A stretch of DNA of 64,000 nt, taken from NCBI GenBank assembly GCA_910577275.1, contig CAJTMW010000002.1, positions 159,807 through 223,806 of the forward strand, read 5' to 3'. Made by a program: the position numbers and the translations under genes. Under the pieces are notes generated by a model. It was not told where the DNA came from. It worked only from the letters and a program-made list of their open reading frames with translations, and did no database searches. Numbering within the stretch: position 1 is the first letter of the stretch; the number at the start of each line of letters is the position of its first letter. This document shows positions 15,300 to 24,066 of this stretch, in pieces. Source of the stretch: an uncultured Lachnospiraceae bacterium. Its GTDB lineage: Bacteria; Bacillota; Clostridia; Lachnospirales; Lachnospiraceae.

Positions 15300-17102
15300 A
15301 GGCAGTATAATTGTTACGCTTGTTCCAATCCCCGGTGTGCTGTCATATTGCAGCTCGTACGGCGCGCCGTAAGTGAGTTTAATTCTTTCATGAATGTTCC
15401 ATACGCCATAACCGTGACCCCGGGAGTGGTTTCTCTTATTGAAAATATGGAGAAGCCGCTCCTTTGTCATGCCCACGCCGTCGTCGGAGACGGTGATATG
15501 GAGTTCCTCTCCCTCTTTTGACGCATCTAGCACAATGGTTCCGCTTTCCGATTCCTTTTCCCTTATGCCGTGGGTGATTGCGTTTTCAATCAGAGGCTGC
15601 AAAGTGACCTTGATAATCTGATAGGGGTACAGCGACAAAGGCACATTGTTCTGCAGGACAATGCTGTTGTTAAAGCGGAGGTTCTGGATATCAATATAGG
15701 CTTCTATATGCCGGATTTCATCTTCAAGGGTCACGATAGATTCTCCGTTTCCAAGGCTCAGCTTGTAAAACGCGCCCAGCTCGCTGGCGGCCGTGGAAAC
15801 CTCTGGAGCATGGTTGCGGATTCCCATCCAGTAAATCATATCCAGTGTGTTGTATAGAAAGTGGGGGTTGATTTGCGACTGCAATACCTGCAGCTCCAAA
15901 TCCTTGATGGCAACGCCCTGCTCATACTGTTCCTTCATGAGCTTTTGAATCTGCACCTGCATATGGTAAAAGCTGTCGGTCAAATCCCCAATTTCGTCGT
16001 TTCCGTTGTCAATCCTCTTCGGGGCGATGATTCCCCGGCTGAAATCCGACATCTGGCTCTTTAAAACCACAATCCGTGAGGTGAGGGAGCGGCTGGTCAT
16101 ATAAATAATAGGCATACAGAACAGCAAAACCACGAAAACCAGCAGTATCATCTGATGGAGCAGCTGGCGGCTGCTTGCCAGCAAATCCGCAGAGGGAATC
16201 ATGATTGCCAGTGTCCAGTCGCTTTTGTCAATGGTGCGCAGGCCAATCAGGTAGGAGCTGCCGTCCCACTGGATTTCCTTTAAGCTGTCTTTGGCGCCAA
16301 GCTGATATTGCGCCGCCATTTCCTTCGCCTTTTGGGGCGTAAAAAAGGGCAGGCAGGAATCATTTCGGACAATAACCTCTCCATGGGAATTAAATAAAAG
16401 CACGGAGGTATTTTCGGTGGAGCCCGCCTGATTTAAAATCTGGGAAAAGGTGGATTCCGGTATCGTGGAGATAATATAGCCCAGATACTTTTTTATGTTG
16501 TCCAATGCGGCAATACGGCTGACCATAAGGATGGCAGGCTTGTCCATGTCGTCGGCAAAAAAGGAGCTGGGAAGCCAGACATAGTTTCCAGGCGCGTTTG
16601 CCATCCTGTCATACCACTGTCTTTTGCGTTCTTCCGGCAGCTTTAGGAAGCGTTCTGTGGCTTCAAAGGACAGCTCGCCGGAGATGGCATAAAGCCGGAT
16701 TTTGGAAATATCGTTGGAGGTATAAGAATTGTAGAGAATTTCCTTGATGCCCCGGCTGGTCTGGATGTTCCAGTTGGCGACGCTGTGGCTGTAATAATTT
16801 TCTCCGTCAATGAGCGCCTGCTTAATGGTGTCGCTGTAGGTGATGACATTGATTATACCGTTGATTTCCTGCACCCGGTACTGGATATAGGAGGCAGTCT
16901 GGTTTAAGGTGTTTGTGCCCGAATAGACACCGGAATTAAGCTCCCTTTGAGTCATGCGGTAGCTGTTGACGATAATAACCAGAAGCAGCAGCGCCGTGAT
17001 GAGGAAAAAGTAGGACAAAAATACTTTATAAACAAAGTGTCTGCGCAGTTTTGTGAAAACCGCGGCCGGAATCTTAATAATTTTTTTCATTAACTTTATC
17101 AT
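15282..17102 (-). CDS. YesM-type sensor histidine kinase
   Basis: 606 residues. Two membrane segments (about 24-46 and 285-310) bracket a large extracellular sensor region of the dCache kind. A HAMP domain (SFYHMQVQIQKLMKEQYEQG), the His_kinase motif LQSQINPHFLYNTLDMIYW with the phospho-His, and a HATPase domain (NAITHGI, SDDGVGM) follow. YesM-type kinases usually sense sugars or their binding proteins and control nearby ABC operons. It lies 23 bases after the YesN-type regulator gene in the same operon. The pair faces the HpaI aldolase/ABC operon, its likely target. Confidence 0.93.
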   Translation of the reverse strand: MIKLMKKIIKIPAAVFTKLRRHFVYKVFLSYFFLITALLLLVIIVNSYRMTQRELNSGVYSGTNTLNQTASYIQYRVQEINGIINVITYSDTIKQALIDGENYYSHSVANWNIQTSRGIKEILYNSYTSNDISKIRLYAISGELSFEATERFLKLPEERKRQWYDRMANAPGNYVWLPSSFFADDMDKPAILMVSRIAALDNIKKYLGYIISTIPESTFSQILNQAGSTENTSVLLFNSHGEVIVRNDSCLPFFTPQKAKEMAAQYQLGAKDSLKEIQWDGSSYLIGLRTIDKSDWTLAIMIPSADLLASSRQLLHQMILLVFVVLLFCMPIIYMTSRSLTSRIVVLKSQMSDFSRGIIAPKRIDNGNDEIGDLTDSFYHMQVQIQKLMKEQYEQGVAIKDLELQVLQSQINPHFLYNTLDMIYWMGIRNHAPEVSTAASELGAFYKLSLGNGESIVTLEDEIRHIEAYIDIQNLRFNNSIVLQNNVPLSLYPYQIIKVTLQPLIENAITHGIREKESESGTIVLDASKEGEELHITVSDDGVGMTKERLLHIFNKRNHSRGHGYGVWNIHERIKLTYGAPYELQYDSTPGIGTSVTIILPLKLFL

Positions 17103-17125
17103 AAGCTTTCCTTCATTCCTTACGG

Positions 17126-18637
17126 CTATGCCTCCCGGCGGTACTGGGAAGGCGTCATATGGCAGGTCTTTTTAAATAAAATATTCAGGTAGTTGGCGTC
17201 GGGAATGCCAATCTGCCGGCTGATTTCATATAACTTTAAATTGGTGTTTTTCAGCAGATATCTGGCCTTGTCAATCCGCACCTTCACAATAAAGTCGTTA
17301 ACTGTCATGCCGCAGTTTTTCTTGAAAAGAGTACAGAAATAATTCTGAGAAAGCTCCACCTGGTCGGCTATCATTTTGACAGACAGCTTTTCGTCTCCGT
17401 AATACTGATAGATATATTTTATGGCCTGCCGGATTTTGGGCTCGTAATCCTCATGGCCGGAGGGAAAGAGGCTTTCGGATATCTGTCTGTCCATATCCTG
17501 CCGAAGCCGGGGAAGGGACTGACTGCGAAAGTCATCCAGAGAGTAAACCGGCGCGCCGGGATTTTGCTGCATAATAAACAAATAAAGCTCATACAATTTC
17601 TGACTGATATAGTCAATATCGGTAAAGCGCTCCGACGCAATAGTGTCTAAAAGCGCGGCATAACGTTCCGGCGAGAGCTGCTTTTCGGAAAAAAGGGAAG
17701 CGGGAGCCGGTTTGTGGGAAAAATCAGAGGAAAGCAGCGTCAGTCTGGGACGGTCTTCGTAAAAACAGATACAGGCCATTTCGCAGACGGCGGAGTGATA
17801 GCTGTCCGCAAGCTTCTCAAAGGAAGGGACAGGAGGGCCGGCAACGGCAGTACTTTCCTTCCCGTACTCCCGTTTTATCCATTGCTGCAGTTTTCGGGCG
17901 GCGTCCCTGAGGTATCCCGGAGAATCCGTCTTCACAAGAAAGAAGATGCATAAATGCTCTACCACCCCGGAAAAATATTCTGTGTCGGAAAAAATGCCCT
18001 CCCTTTTCCAGTATTCACGGATATTGAAGCAGTCTGCATAAGGATAGGAAGGAAAATTGGGAAAATCGATATGCAGACATATCGCATAGCAGGGGCTGTT
18101 TTTGGGCCACGTAAAATAGGAGGGAACGAAATCCTCATGAAATTTCCTCCAGTCAGTCTGCTTTTGAATCAATATCAGGGCAACCCTGTCCTTTACAATA
18201 TCCTCCGCACGTCCCAGATTCCGGGTACGCAGCATATCCAGCCGGGATTTTTCTCTTTCCCGGTTAATTGCCTCAGCGGTTCTTGCCACGGCGAGGCTGA
18301 CGTTGTCAGGGGTGGCCGGTTTGTCAATATAAGCGTCCACCTTTAAAGTGATTGCCGATTTCAGGTATTCTTTTTCCGCATAACCGCTGATAAACAAAAT
18401 GTGGCAGGAAGGCGCGCGCTTTCTGATTTCATGGGCAAGCTCGATACCGGACATGTGCGGCATACGGATATCCGTAAGCAGAATGTCAGGTTCAAAATCA
18501 GCGGCAATTTTAAGCGCCTGTATTCCGTTGGAGGCAGCCTTGATATGGGTAATTCCCAGATTGCCCCACTCGACATAGTGTAAAAGTCCCTCTCTGGTCA
18601 AATCCTCGTCGTCAACCAGCAAAAGTCTGATTTCCAT
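17126..18637 (-). CDS. YesN-type response regulator with AraC output
   Basis: 503 residues. The N-terminal receiver has the acidic pair VDDEDLTREG, phospho-acceptor Asp in ILLTDIRMPHMSG, and Lys in YIDKPATPDN. A long middle region of about 250 residues has no clear domain. Two AraC-type HTH motifs close the protein (VKMIADQVELSQNYFCTLFKK; YEISRQIGIPDANYLNILFKK, ending MTPSQYRREA). It should activate sugar-uptake genes when phosphorylated by the YesM-type kinase. It is divergent from the aldolase/ABC operon across a 269-base gap. Confidence 0.93.
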   Translation of the reverse strand: MEIRLLLVDDEDLTREGLLHYVEWGNLGITHIKAASNGIQALKIAADFEPDILLTDIRMPHMSGIELAHEIRKRAPSCHILFISGYAEKEYLKSAITLKVDAYIDKPATPDNVSLAVARTAEAINREREKSRLDMLRTRNLGRAEDIVKDRVALILIQKQTDWRKFHEDFVPSYFTWPKNSPCYAICLHIDFPNFPSYPYADCFNIREYWKREGIFSDTEYFSGVVEHLCIFFLVKTDSPGYLRDAARKLQQWIKREYGKESTAVAGPPVPSFEKLADSYHSAVCEMACICFYEDRPRLTLLSSDFSHKPAPASLFSEKQLSPERYAALLDTIASERFTDIDYISQKLYELYLFIMQQNPGAPVYSLDDFRSQSLPRLRQDMDRQISESLFPSGHEDYEPKIRQAIKYIYQYYGDEKLSVKMIADQVELSQNYFCTLFKKNCGMTVNDFIVKVRIDKARYLLKNTNLKLYEISRQIGIPDANYLNILFKKTCHMTPSQYRREA

Positions 18638-18824
18638 AACGGCACCCCCGCAGACAGCCCATATCTGCTGCCAATGTGTAATGAGGCGCTATAAAGCAGC
18701 GCATCGTATTTAGTGACAAGCGTATTTTATCAGTTAATGACAATAAAGACAATAATACACAAAACAAGTCGTAAGATATTAAAGAATTTAGTAGTTTTGT
18801 TATATTTTGTGAGATAAATCGGGT

Positions 18825-18833
18825 TGCTATACT
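18825..18833 (+). promoter_or_regulatory. Extended -10 promoter for the aldolase/ABC operon
   Basis: TGCTATACT, an extended -10 (TG-n-TATACT), lies 74 bases before the first aldolase gene. There is no good -35 at normal spacing, which fits a promoter that needs an activator such as the divergently encoded YesN-type regulator. The rest of the 18638-18906 gap is AT-rich without other clear elements. Confidence 0.5.
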
Positions 18834-18906
18834 GATAATATCAAAAAATTTATGACAATCCGGTTTTATGGAACTGTCATGAAAGTTAAAAAGGGAGGAG
18901 GAAGCA

Positions 18907-19674
18907 ATGGACAGAGCGGAAGCATTAAAGCAGAAAATGCAGAGCGGAAAGCTGGTAAAGGGTTTCTTTTTAACTCTGACGGACGGAATTGTGGGCGAGA
19001 TTGCAGGCTATGCGGGTTACGACTATGTATGGATTGACGCGGAGCACGGCCCCCATGACAGGCAGGAAATCCTGCGCCATATTATGGCGGCTCAGGGAAG
19101 CGGCTGCGCGGCCTTTGTGAGAGTGCCCGGCGTGGATAGAACTATGTTAAAAGCAATTCTGGATATGGGGCCCGACGGAATTATTTTTCCCTTTGTCAAT
19201 TCCGCGGAAATTGCCAGGGAAGCGGTGCGCGCATGCGCCTATCCCGATTTCGGCGGCGTCAGGGGACAGGGGCCTGTCAGAGCCATCCGTTACGGACTGA
19301 CAGACGAGGACGAATATATTCAGGAGGCTTATGGAAAGGTGCTGAAAATCGCCCAGATAGAAACCATGGAGGGCTATGAAAATCTGGAGGAAATTCTTCA
19401 GGTGGAGGGGCTTGATTCCCTGTTTATCGGCGCGGCTGATTTGGGACGTTCCATCAGGGGACGGAACGACGGCACGGAGCTTTCGGTAGTCTACGAGGAT
19501 ATCTGCAAAAGAGTCCGGGCAAGGGGAAAATACCTTGGCGTGGCTATAGGCCCTGCGCGGGAGGAGGCAGAACGCGTGAAAAATCTGGGGGCACAGTGGG
19601 TAGTATTCGGTCAGGACACCATTATTCTGGCAAAAGCGCTGAAGGCAAACCTGGATGCCCTTGCAGATTATTAA
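18907..19674 (+). CDS. HpcH/HpaI-family class II aldolase, paralogue 1
   Basis: 255 residues, the normal family length, from the ATG behind GGGAGGAGG. These metal-dependent aldolases cleave 2-keto-3-deoxy sugar acids or related 4-hydroxy-2-oxo acids to pyruvate and an aldehyde. Family residues are visible: His in WIDAEHGP (about 41-48), metal-binding Glu in AQIETMEG and Asp in GAADLGRS. It is first in an operon with an NHL protein, sugar ABC transporter, a second aldolase and an aldo/keto reductase. This suggests uptake and breakdown of a sugar acid or of a sugar oxidised to one. The substrate is not determined. Confidence 0.9.
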   Translation: MDRAEALKQKMQSGKLVKGFFLTLTDGIVGEIAGYAGYDYVWIDAEHGPHDRQEILRHIMAAQGSGCAAFVRVPGVDRTMLKAILDMGPDGIIFPFVNSAEIAREAVRACAYPDFGGVRGQGPVRAIRYGLTDEDEYIQEAYGKVLKIAQIETMEGYENLEEILQVEGLDSLFIGAADLGRSIRGRNDGTELSVVYEDICKRVRARGKYLGVAIGPAREEAERVKNLGAQWVVFGQDTIILAKALKANLDALADY

Positions 19675-19685
19675 GGAGCAGAGGT

Positions 19686-20675
19686 ATGGAAAAAACAGAC
19701 GCAGGCTACAGAAAATGTGAAAATCATACAGGCGGCGGCAATGCCATTAAAAATGACTGCAATCGTTCCTGTCAGGTGGTTTTTCGTTCCGGTTCTTTTG
19801 AATACGAGCTTGTACGGAACTGGGCAAAATGGCCGAACGATATGGAAAATCATGCGGTGTGCGGGATTGCCTGCACCGGCGGAGGTAATGTGATTGCAGC
19901 CACCCGCTCGAAGAAATATCCCCTTTGTATTTTGGACGGAGAGGGAAATCTCATAAAAGCAATCGGAGGGGATTTGGATTTTGCAAGAACCCACGGAGTG
20001 ACCCTTGACAGTGACGGAACTATCTGGTGCTGCGACGACCAGAACAGCGTGGTTTATCATCTTTCCATGGACGGGGAAGTGATTGGACAGATGGGGGAAA
20101 AGGGCGTTTTCAGCGACAGCGGTTATGATGCCTCCGTTCGCTGGCCTCACGATTTGTACACCAATAAGAGAGCGGCGGAGCCTTTTAACAGACCTACCAG
20201 AATGGCCCACGCCCCCTGGGGGGACTACTATTGCAGTGACGGCTATGGAAATACCGCCGTGCACCGCTTCGACAGCGAGGGACGCCTTTTAAGAACCTGG
20301 GGAGGCCCGGGCAGAGAGCCGGGAAAATTCCGGCTGCCCCACAGCCTTGCCTTTGACGACAGGGAAAGAGTGTGGGTCTGCGACAGGGAAAACTTCCGCA
20401 TTCAGGTGTTTGACAAGGAGGGAAATTACCTGACGGGACTGGAAAGGACAGGCTATGCGTCGGAGCTTTGCTGGTATGAAAGGCATATGTACCTCTGCGA
20501 CGGAGACGGTCAGGTGAGGATTTATGACAGAGAGCTTTGGCAGGCGGCGGTGATTGGTTATCCGGGCTGCTTTGCGAGGATTCATTCCATAGGGATGGAC
20601 GGAAATGGAAATATTTATCTGGGCAGAATAGAAGGGGATGATTCCCTGTTTCTGCTGAAAAATATCAGTGGATAA
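19686..20675 (+). CDS. NHL-repeat beta-propeller protein
   Basis: 329 residues from the ATG behind GAGG, 11 bases after the aldolase. At least four NHL-type blades are visible (DGTIWCCDDQNSVVYHL, GDYYCSDGYGNTAVHRFD, RERVWVCDRENFRIQVFD, HMYLCDGDGQVRIYD), consistent with a six-bladed propeller. There is no signal peptide. NHL propellers include sugar lactonases and amidating lyases. In an operon with aldolases, a lactonase-like or epimerase-like role on a sugar acid is conceivable, but nothing in the sequence proves catalysis. Cysteine content is rather high. Confidence 0.75.
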   Translation: MEKTDAGYRKCENHTGGGNAIKNDCNRSCQVVFRSGSFEYELVRNWAKWPNDMENHAVCGIACTGGGNVIAATRSKKYPLCILDGEGNLIKAIGGDLDFARTHGVTLDSDGTIWCCDDQNSVVYHLSMDGEVIGQMGEKGVFSDSGYDASVRWPHDLYTNKRAAEPFNRPTRMAHAPWGDYYCSDGYGNTAVHRFDSEGRLLRTWGGPGREPGKFRLPHSLAFDDRERVWVCDRENFRIQVFDKEGNYLTGLERTGYASELCWYERHMYLCDGDGQVRIYDRELWQAAVIGYPGCFARIHSIGMDGNGNIYLGRIEGDDSLFLLKNISG

Positions 20676-20761
20676 AAGGTAAGGGAAGAAGTTTGTGCCG
20701 CGCTGCACACAGACTTTTGCGGTTCCTGTACACAAAAGGCGGCGCAGAAAAGAGGAAAGGT

Positions 20762-22147
20762 ATGAAAAAGAGAAACAAAATTGTTGCACTGTTACTGACC
20801 GGTATGCTGACATTGTCCATGCTGGCAGGGTGCGGAAGCGGTACGGGAGACAGCGCACAGGCAGGGACGGATGCGCCTGCGCCGGCAGAAGAGGAAAGCG
20901 GTGACGCTGCGCCGGCGGAGCAGGAGAGTAAGCCTGCGGAGGAAGCCGCGGTGGACGGTGAAAAGATTAAGATGACCATGATGGTATGGGGGAACATCGA
21001 CGATTATACCCCTTCCAACGAAGTGCTGCTTAAGACGTTCCCGGAGCTTGCGGAGAAGATTGACCTTCAGGTGGAGCTGGGAGGAGGAGGCGACGCCGAA
21101 GTCGCTGAAAAATTCCGTCTGATGCTGGCCTCGGGGGAGGAGCTTCCCGACCTTATTCGTTTAAACTATACGCAGTTCCCGGAATTTGCCGATGCAGGAG
21201 TGCTGTATGACCTGGCGGATGCGGTGGCGCCTTACGAGGGCGACATCATTGATGCGGCAAAGAGCCTTATGACCTGGAATGATGTGTATTATGCAGTACC
21301 TCAGGAGGTAAAGCCTAAAGTATGGCTGTATCGGACAGATATTTTTGCAGACTGCGGCGTAGACCCGGCGCAGGTGAAGACGCTGGACGATTTTCTTGCG
21401 GCGGCCAAGACAGTCAATGACAAATATCCCGACAGCTATATTGAAAATTACGGGACGCCTCTGAGTAATTATGATTTGACTATGATGCTTTGTGCTACAG
21501 GAGGAACTTTCTGTGACGAGGAGGGTAACTACCATTGCGCTACGGATGAAGGTGTGAGAAAGGCATTTGAAAACCTGAAAAAGCTTAATCAATGCGAAGC
21601 TCTGTCTCAGATTCAGGAGTGGAGCGCAGACTGGCAGGCAGGCTTTGCCAATGACGTGCTGGTATCTCAGTTAATCGGCGGCTGGATGAAAGACCACCTG
21701 ATGAACTGGACGCCTGAAAATTCAGGCAAATGGGGTATGGCCATGTGGCCGGAGGAGATTGCGACAGGCTCCGAGTCCGGCGGCGGAATCTGGGTAATCC
21801 CCAAGGACGCCCCTCATGCAGCGGAAGCGGCGGATTTGATTGCAAAATTTGCCTTCGACCCGGAGGTGCGCAAAGGCGTTTACGATTTGACCGGTAAGAT
21901 TCCTCCCCTTATTTCCGCGTCACAGGACGAGTATTATCTCTCCAGCGAATATTTTGGAGATACCTCCGCTTATTTCAAAGCGATGGAAAACTTCTCCATT
22001 TATCCCTACAATCCGGCGTCCTCTCAGGAAATTCCGATTGTAGCGCAGTACTTAACAGAATATATCAACGGCACCATGGACCTGGACGCAGCGCTTAAGG
22101 CAGCCGATGCCGACTTACAGAATCAGATTGGAAATCCTTATCAATAA
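20762..22147 (+). CDS. Sugar ABC transporter substrate-binding lipoprotein
   Basis: 461 residues from the ATG at 20762. The N-terminus is a lipoprotein signal (LLTGMLTLSMLAGCGSG), followed by a disordered Ala/Glu/Pro linker of about 40 residues. The body is a family 1 extracellular solute-binding protein with conserved motifs (YAVPQEVKPKVWLYRTDIF, FIAKF-like helix, late IYPYNPASSQEIPIV). It should bind an oligosaccharide or sugar acid outside the membrane and deliver it to the two permeases downstream. No ATPase gene lies in the operon, which is normal for Firmicutes that share one MsmK-type ATPase. Confidence 0.92.
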   Translation: MKKRNKIVALLLTGMLTLSMLAGCGSGTGDSAQAGTDAPAPAEEESGDAAPAEQESKPAEEAAVDGEKIKMTMMVWGNIDDYTPSNEVLLKTFPELAEKIDLQVELGGGGDAEVAEKFRLMLASGEELPDLIRLNYTQFPEFADAGVLYDLADAVAPYEGDIIDAAKSLMTWNDVYYAVPQEVKPKVWLYRTDIFADCGVDPAQVKTLDDFLAAAKTVNDKYPDSYIENYGTPLSNYDLTMMLCATGGTFCDEEGNYHCATDEGVRKAFENLKKLNQCEALSQIQEWSADWQAGFANDVLVSQLIGGWMKDHLMNWTPENSGKWGMAMWPEEIATGSESGGGIWVIPKDAPHAAEAADLIAKFAFDPEVRKGVYDLTGKIPPLISASQDEYYLSSEYFGDTSAYFKAMENFSIYPYNPASSQEIPIVAQYLTEYINGTMDLDAALKAADADLQNQIGNPYQ

Positions 22148-22178
22148 GAAGGACGGACAGGATAAAGGATGTATAAAG

Positions 22179-22285
22179 AAGGGGCTGTTGCAGGTATGCA
22201 ATAGCCCTTTACTATATGCGCCTTTCGGCGCACGTTTCCGCAGGCAGCTGGCCGGATATCCGGGAAGCGGGCATTCGGCGAATGC
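22179..22285 (+). repeat. Cluster of hairpins between binding-protein and permease genes
   Basis: Four palindromes in 107 bases: a 14-bp stem AAGGGGCTGTTGCA/TGCAATAGCCCTTT (22179-22210), TGCGCC/GGCGCA (22217-22232), CCGGATATCCGG (22252-22263) and GCATTC/GAATGC (22271-22285). No T run follows. Such hairpins usually protect the binding-protein message from 3' decay, giving it excess over the permeases. Confidence 0.6.
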
Positions 22286-22311
22286 TGCGAGATTAAGAAA
22301 AGAGGTAATCA

Positions 22312-23190
22312 ATGAAAAAAGTGAAATCCGGGAAAAACGGAAAAAAGGCGCAGACGGCTCCCTGGCTGTTTCTGCTCCCGTTTATTTTAGTATATGTAGG
22401 AACCTTTCTATATCCGGCCTTCTTTTCCTTATATTTGAGCTTCTTTAAATATAAGGGCTACGGGGAGGCTAAATTTGTCGGCATCAACAATTATAAGAGC
22501 CTTCTGACTTACCGTACCATGTGGGTGTGCCTTGGCAATACGCTGTTTTATTTTATCACAAGCTATATTCCCACCATGCTGATTTCTTTTCTGCTGGCGG
22601 TAATGGTACGCTCCAAAACCTTAAAAAGATTTCAGAGGATTTACAAGCCGGTTATTTTCCTGCCCCAGATTTGCGCGGTGGTGGCGGCTTCCCTGCTTTT
22701 CCAGATTATTTTCGGCGGAAAGGTAGGCGTGATTAATCAGGTTCTGGGAACGGAAATCCCGTTTCTGACGGACCTTCGCTATATGAAATGGCCGGTGTCC
22801 GCTCTGATTACCTGGCGGGGAATCGGGTGGTATTTTGTGATTTTCCTTGCCGGGCTTACCAGTATTTCCGAGGAGGTGGAGGAAGCGGCCATGGTGGACG
22901 GAGCCACGCCCTTTCAGAAGCTTGTAAAAATCATTATCCCCCTGATGAAGCCGACCTTTATGCTGACCTCTGTTACATACGCCATCGGCTCACTTAAGCT
23001 GTACACGGAGCCTAATGTGCTGCTGAGCAGAGAGGAAGCGCCTTTGCAGGTGGCGCCTTACATTAATATTGTGACGACAAATGTCAACGGAGGGAACTTC
23101 GGAATGGCGGCAGCGGCGGGATGGCTCCTGGTTCTGCTTATTTTAGGCTGCACCCTTTTGCAGATGAAAGCGTTTGGAGGTGAGGACTGA
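22312..23190 (+). CDS. Sugar ABC transporter permease, MalF type
   Basis: 292 residues with six predicted membrane segments, starting LLPFILVYVGTFLYPAFFSLYLSF. The EAA loop is EEVEEAAMVDGATPFQKLVKIIIPLMKP (read about 198-225). It pairs with the next permease to form the channel of a CUT1-type importer. The last codon overlaps the next start (TGATG), so the two are translationally coupled. Confidence 0.93.
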   Translation: MKKVKSGKNGKKAQTAPWLFLLPFILVYVGTFLYPAFFSLYLSFFKYKGYGEAKFVGINNYKSLLTYRTMWVCLGNTLFYFITSYIPTMLISFLLAVMVRSKTLKRFQRIYKPVIFLPQICAVVAASLLFQIIFGGKVGVINQVLGTEIPFLTDLRYMKWPVSALITWRGIGWYFVIFLAGLTSISEEVEEAAMVDGATPFQKLVKIIIPLMKPTFMLTSVTYAIGSLKLYTEPNVLLSREEAPLQVAPYINIVTTNVNGGNFGMAAAAGWLLVLLILGCTLLQMKAFGGED

Positions 23191-24059
23191 TGAAAACAAA
23201 ACTTTCCAGGTCGGGTTATCGGAATAAAACCAGACTGTTTTATAACATTTTCTGCCACGGGGTTATGCTGCTGATGGCTTTTATCAGCCTTTTTCCAATT
23301 TATATCATGGTGATGGGCTCCTTTAAGTCCTCCTCGGAGCTTTTGCTGAACTCCGTAGGGCTTCCCGAGTCCTTTGACCCAATCAACTATGTCAAGCTGT
23401 GGAATTATAATTCGGGAACCATTTTAAGAACCTACTTAAATTCCCTGTTTGTGGGCGGCGTCTATACGGTGATTGCCATTGTCTTTGCATCCATGGCGGG
23501 CTATGCCTTTGCAAAATATAAATTCCGGGGAAAGGAAGTGCTTTTTGTGATGTTCCTGCTCACCATGATGGTGCCCCAGGAGCTGAACCTGACGCCCCTT
23601 TATCTCATTTATTCCAAGCTGGGGCTTTTGAACACCTACACCGTGCAGATTATCACGGGTATCGCCAATGTGTTTGCCATGTTTATGTTCAGAAAGAATA
23701 TGGAGACCATACCGGATTCCCTGATTGAGTCCGCCAAGATTGAAGGAGCCGGGCATTTTAAGATTTTTACGAAAATTATTGTGCCTGTGTCGAAGCCGGT
23801 ATTCGGCGCGCTTGCAATTCTGGTGTACCTAAGCAAATGGAACGAATTTCTGCTGCCCAAAATGTTTATCAGCAAGACGGAGCTTTTGCCGATTATGGTA
23901 ATTCTTCCCACCTTAAGTGTGGGGGATAATCTGTACGCCGTGCCCTGGGAGCTGGTGCTTACAGGCTGTACGTTAGTGATTATTCCGCTGGTGATTATCT
24001 TTTTAATGTTCCAGGACAAATTTTTAGCCAGCGTAACTATTGGCGCGGTGAAAGGATGA
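23190..24059 (+). CDS. Sugar ABC transporter permease, MalG type
   Basis: 289 residues with six membrane segments. The EAA-loop equivalent is LIESAKIEGAGHFKIFTKI followed by VPVSKP. It ends LASVTIGAVKG, the family's usual tail. It completes the importer encoded with the binding protein at 20.8 kb and the MalF-type permease. The second aldolase gene begins 8 bases later. Confidence 0.93.
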   Translation: MKTKLSRSGYRNKTRLFYNIFCHGVMLLMAFISLFPIYIMVMGSFKSSSELLLNSVGLPESFDPINYVKLWNYNSGTILRTYLNSLFVGGVYTVIAIVFASMAGYAFAKYKFRGKEVLFVMFLLTMMVPQELNLTPLYLIYSKLGLLNTYTVQIITGIANVFAMFMFRKNMETIPDSLIESAKIEGAGHFKIFTKIIVPVSKPVFGALAILVYLSKWNEFLLPKMFISKTELLPIMVILPTLSVGDNLYAVPWELVLTGCTLVIIPLVIIFLMFQDKFLASVTIGAVKG

Positions 24060-24066
24060 GTGTATA

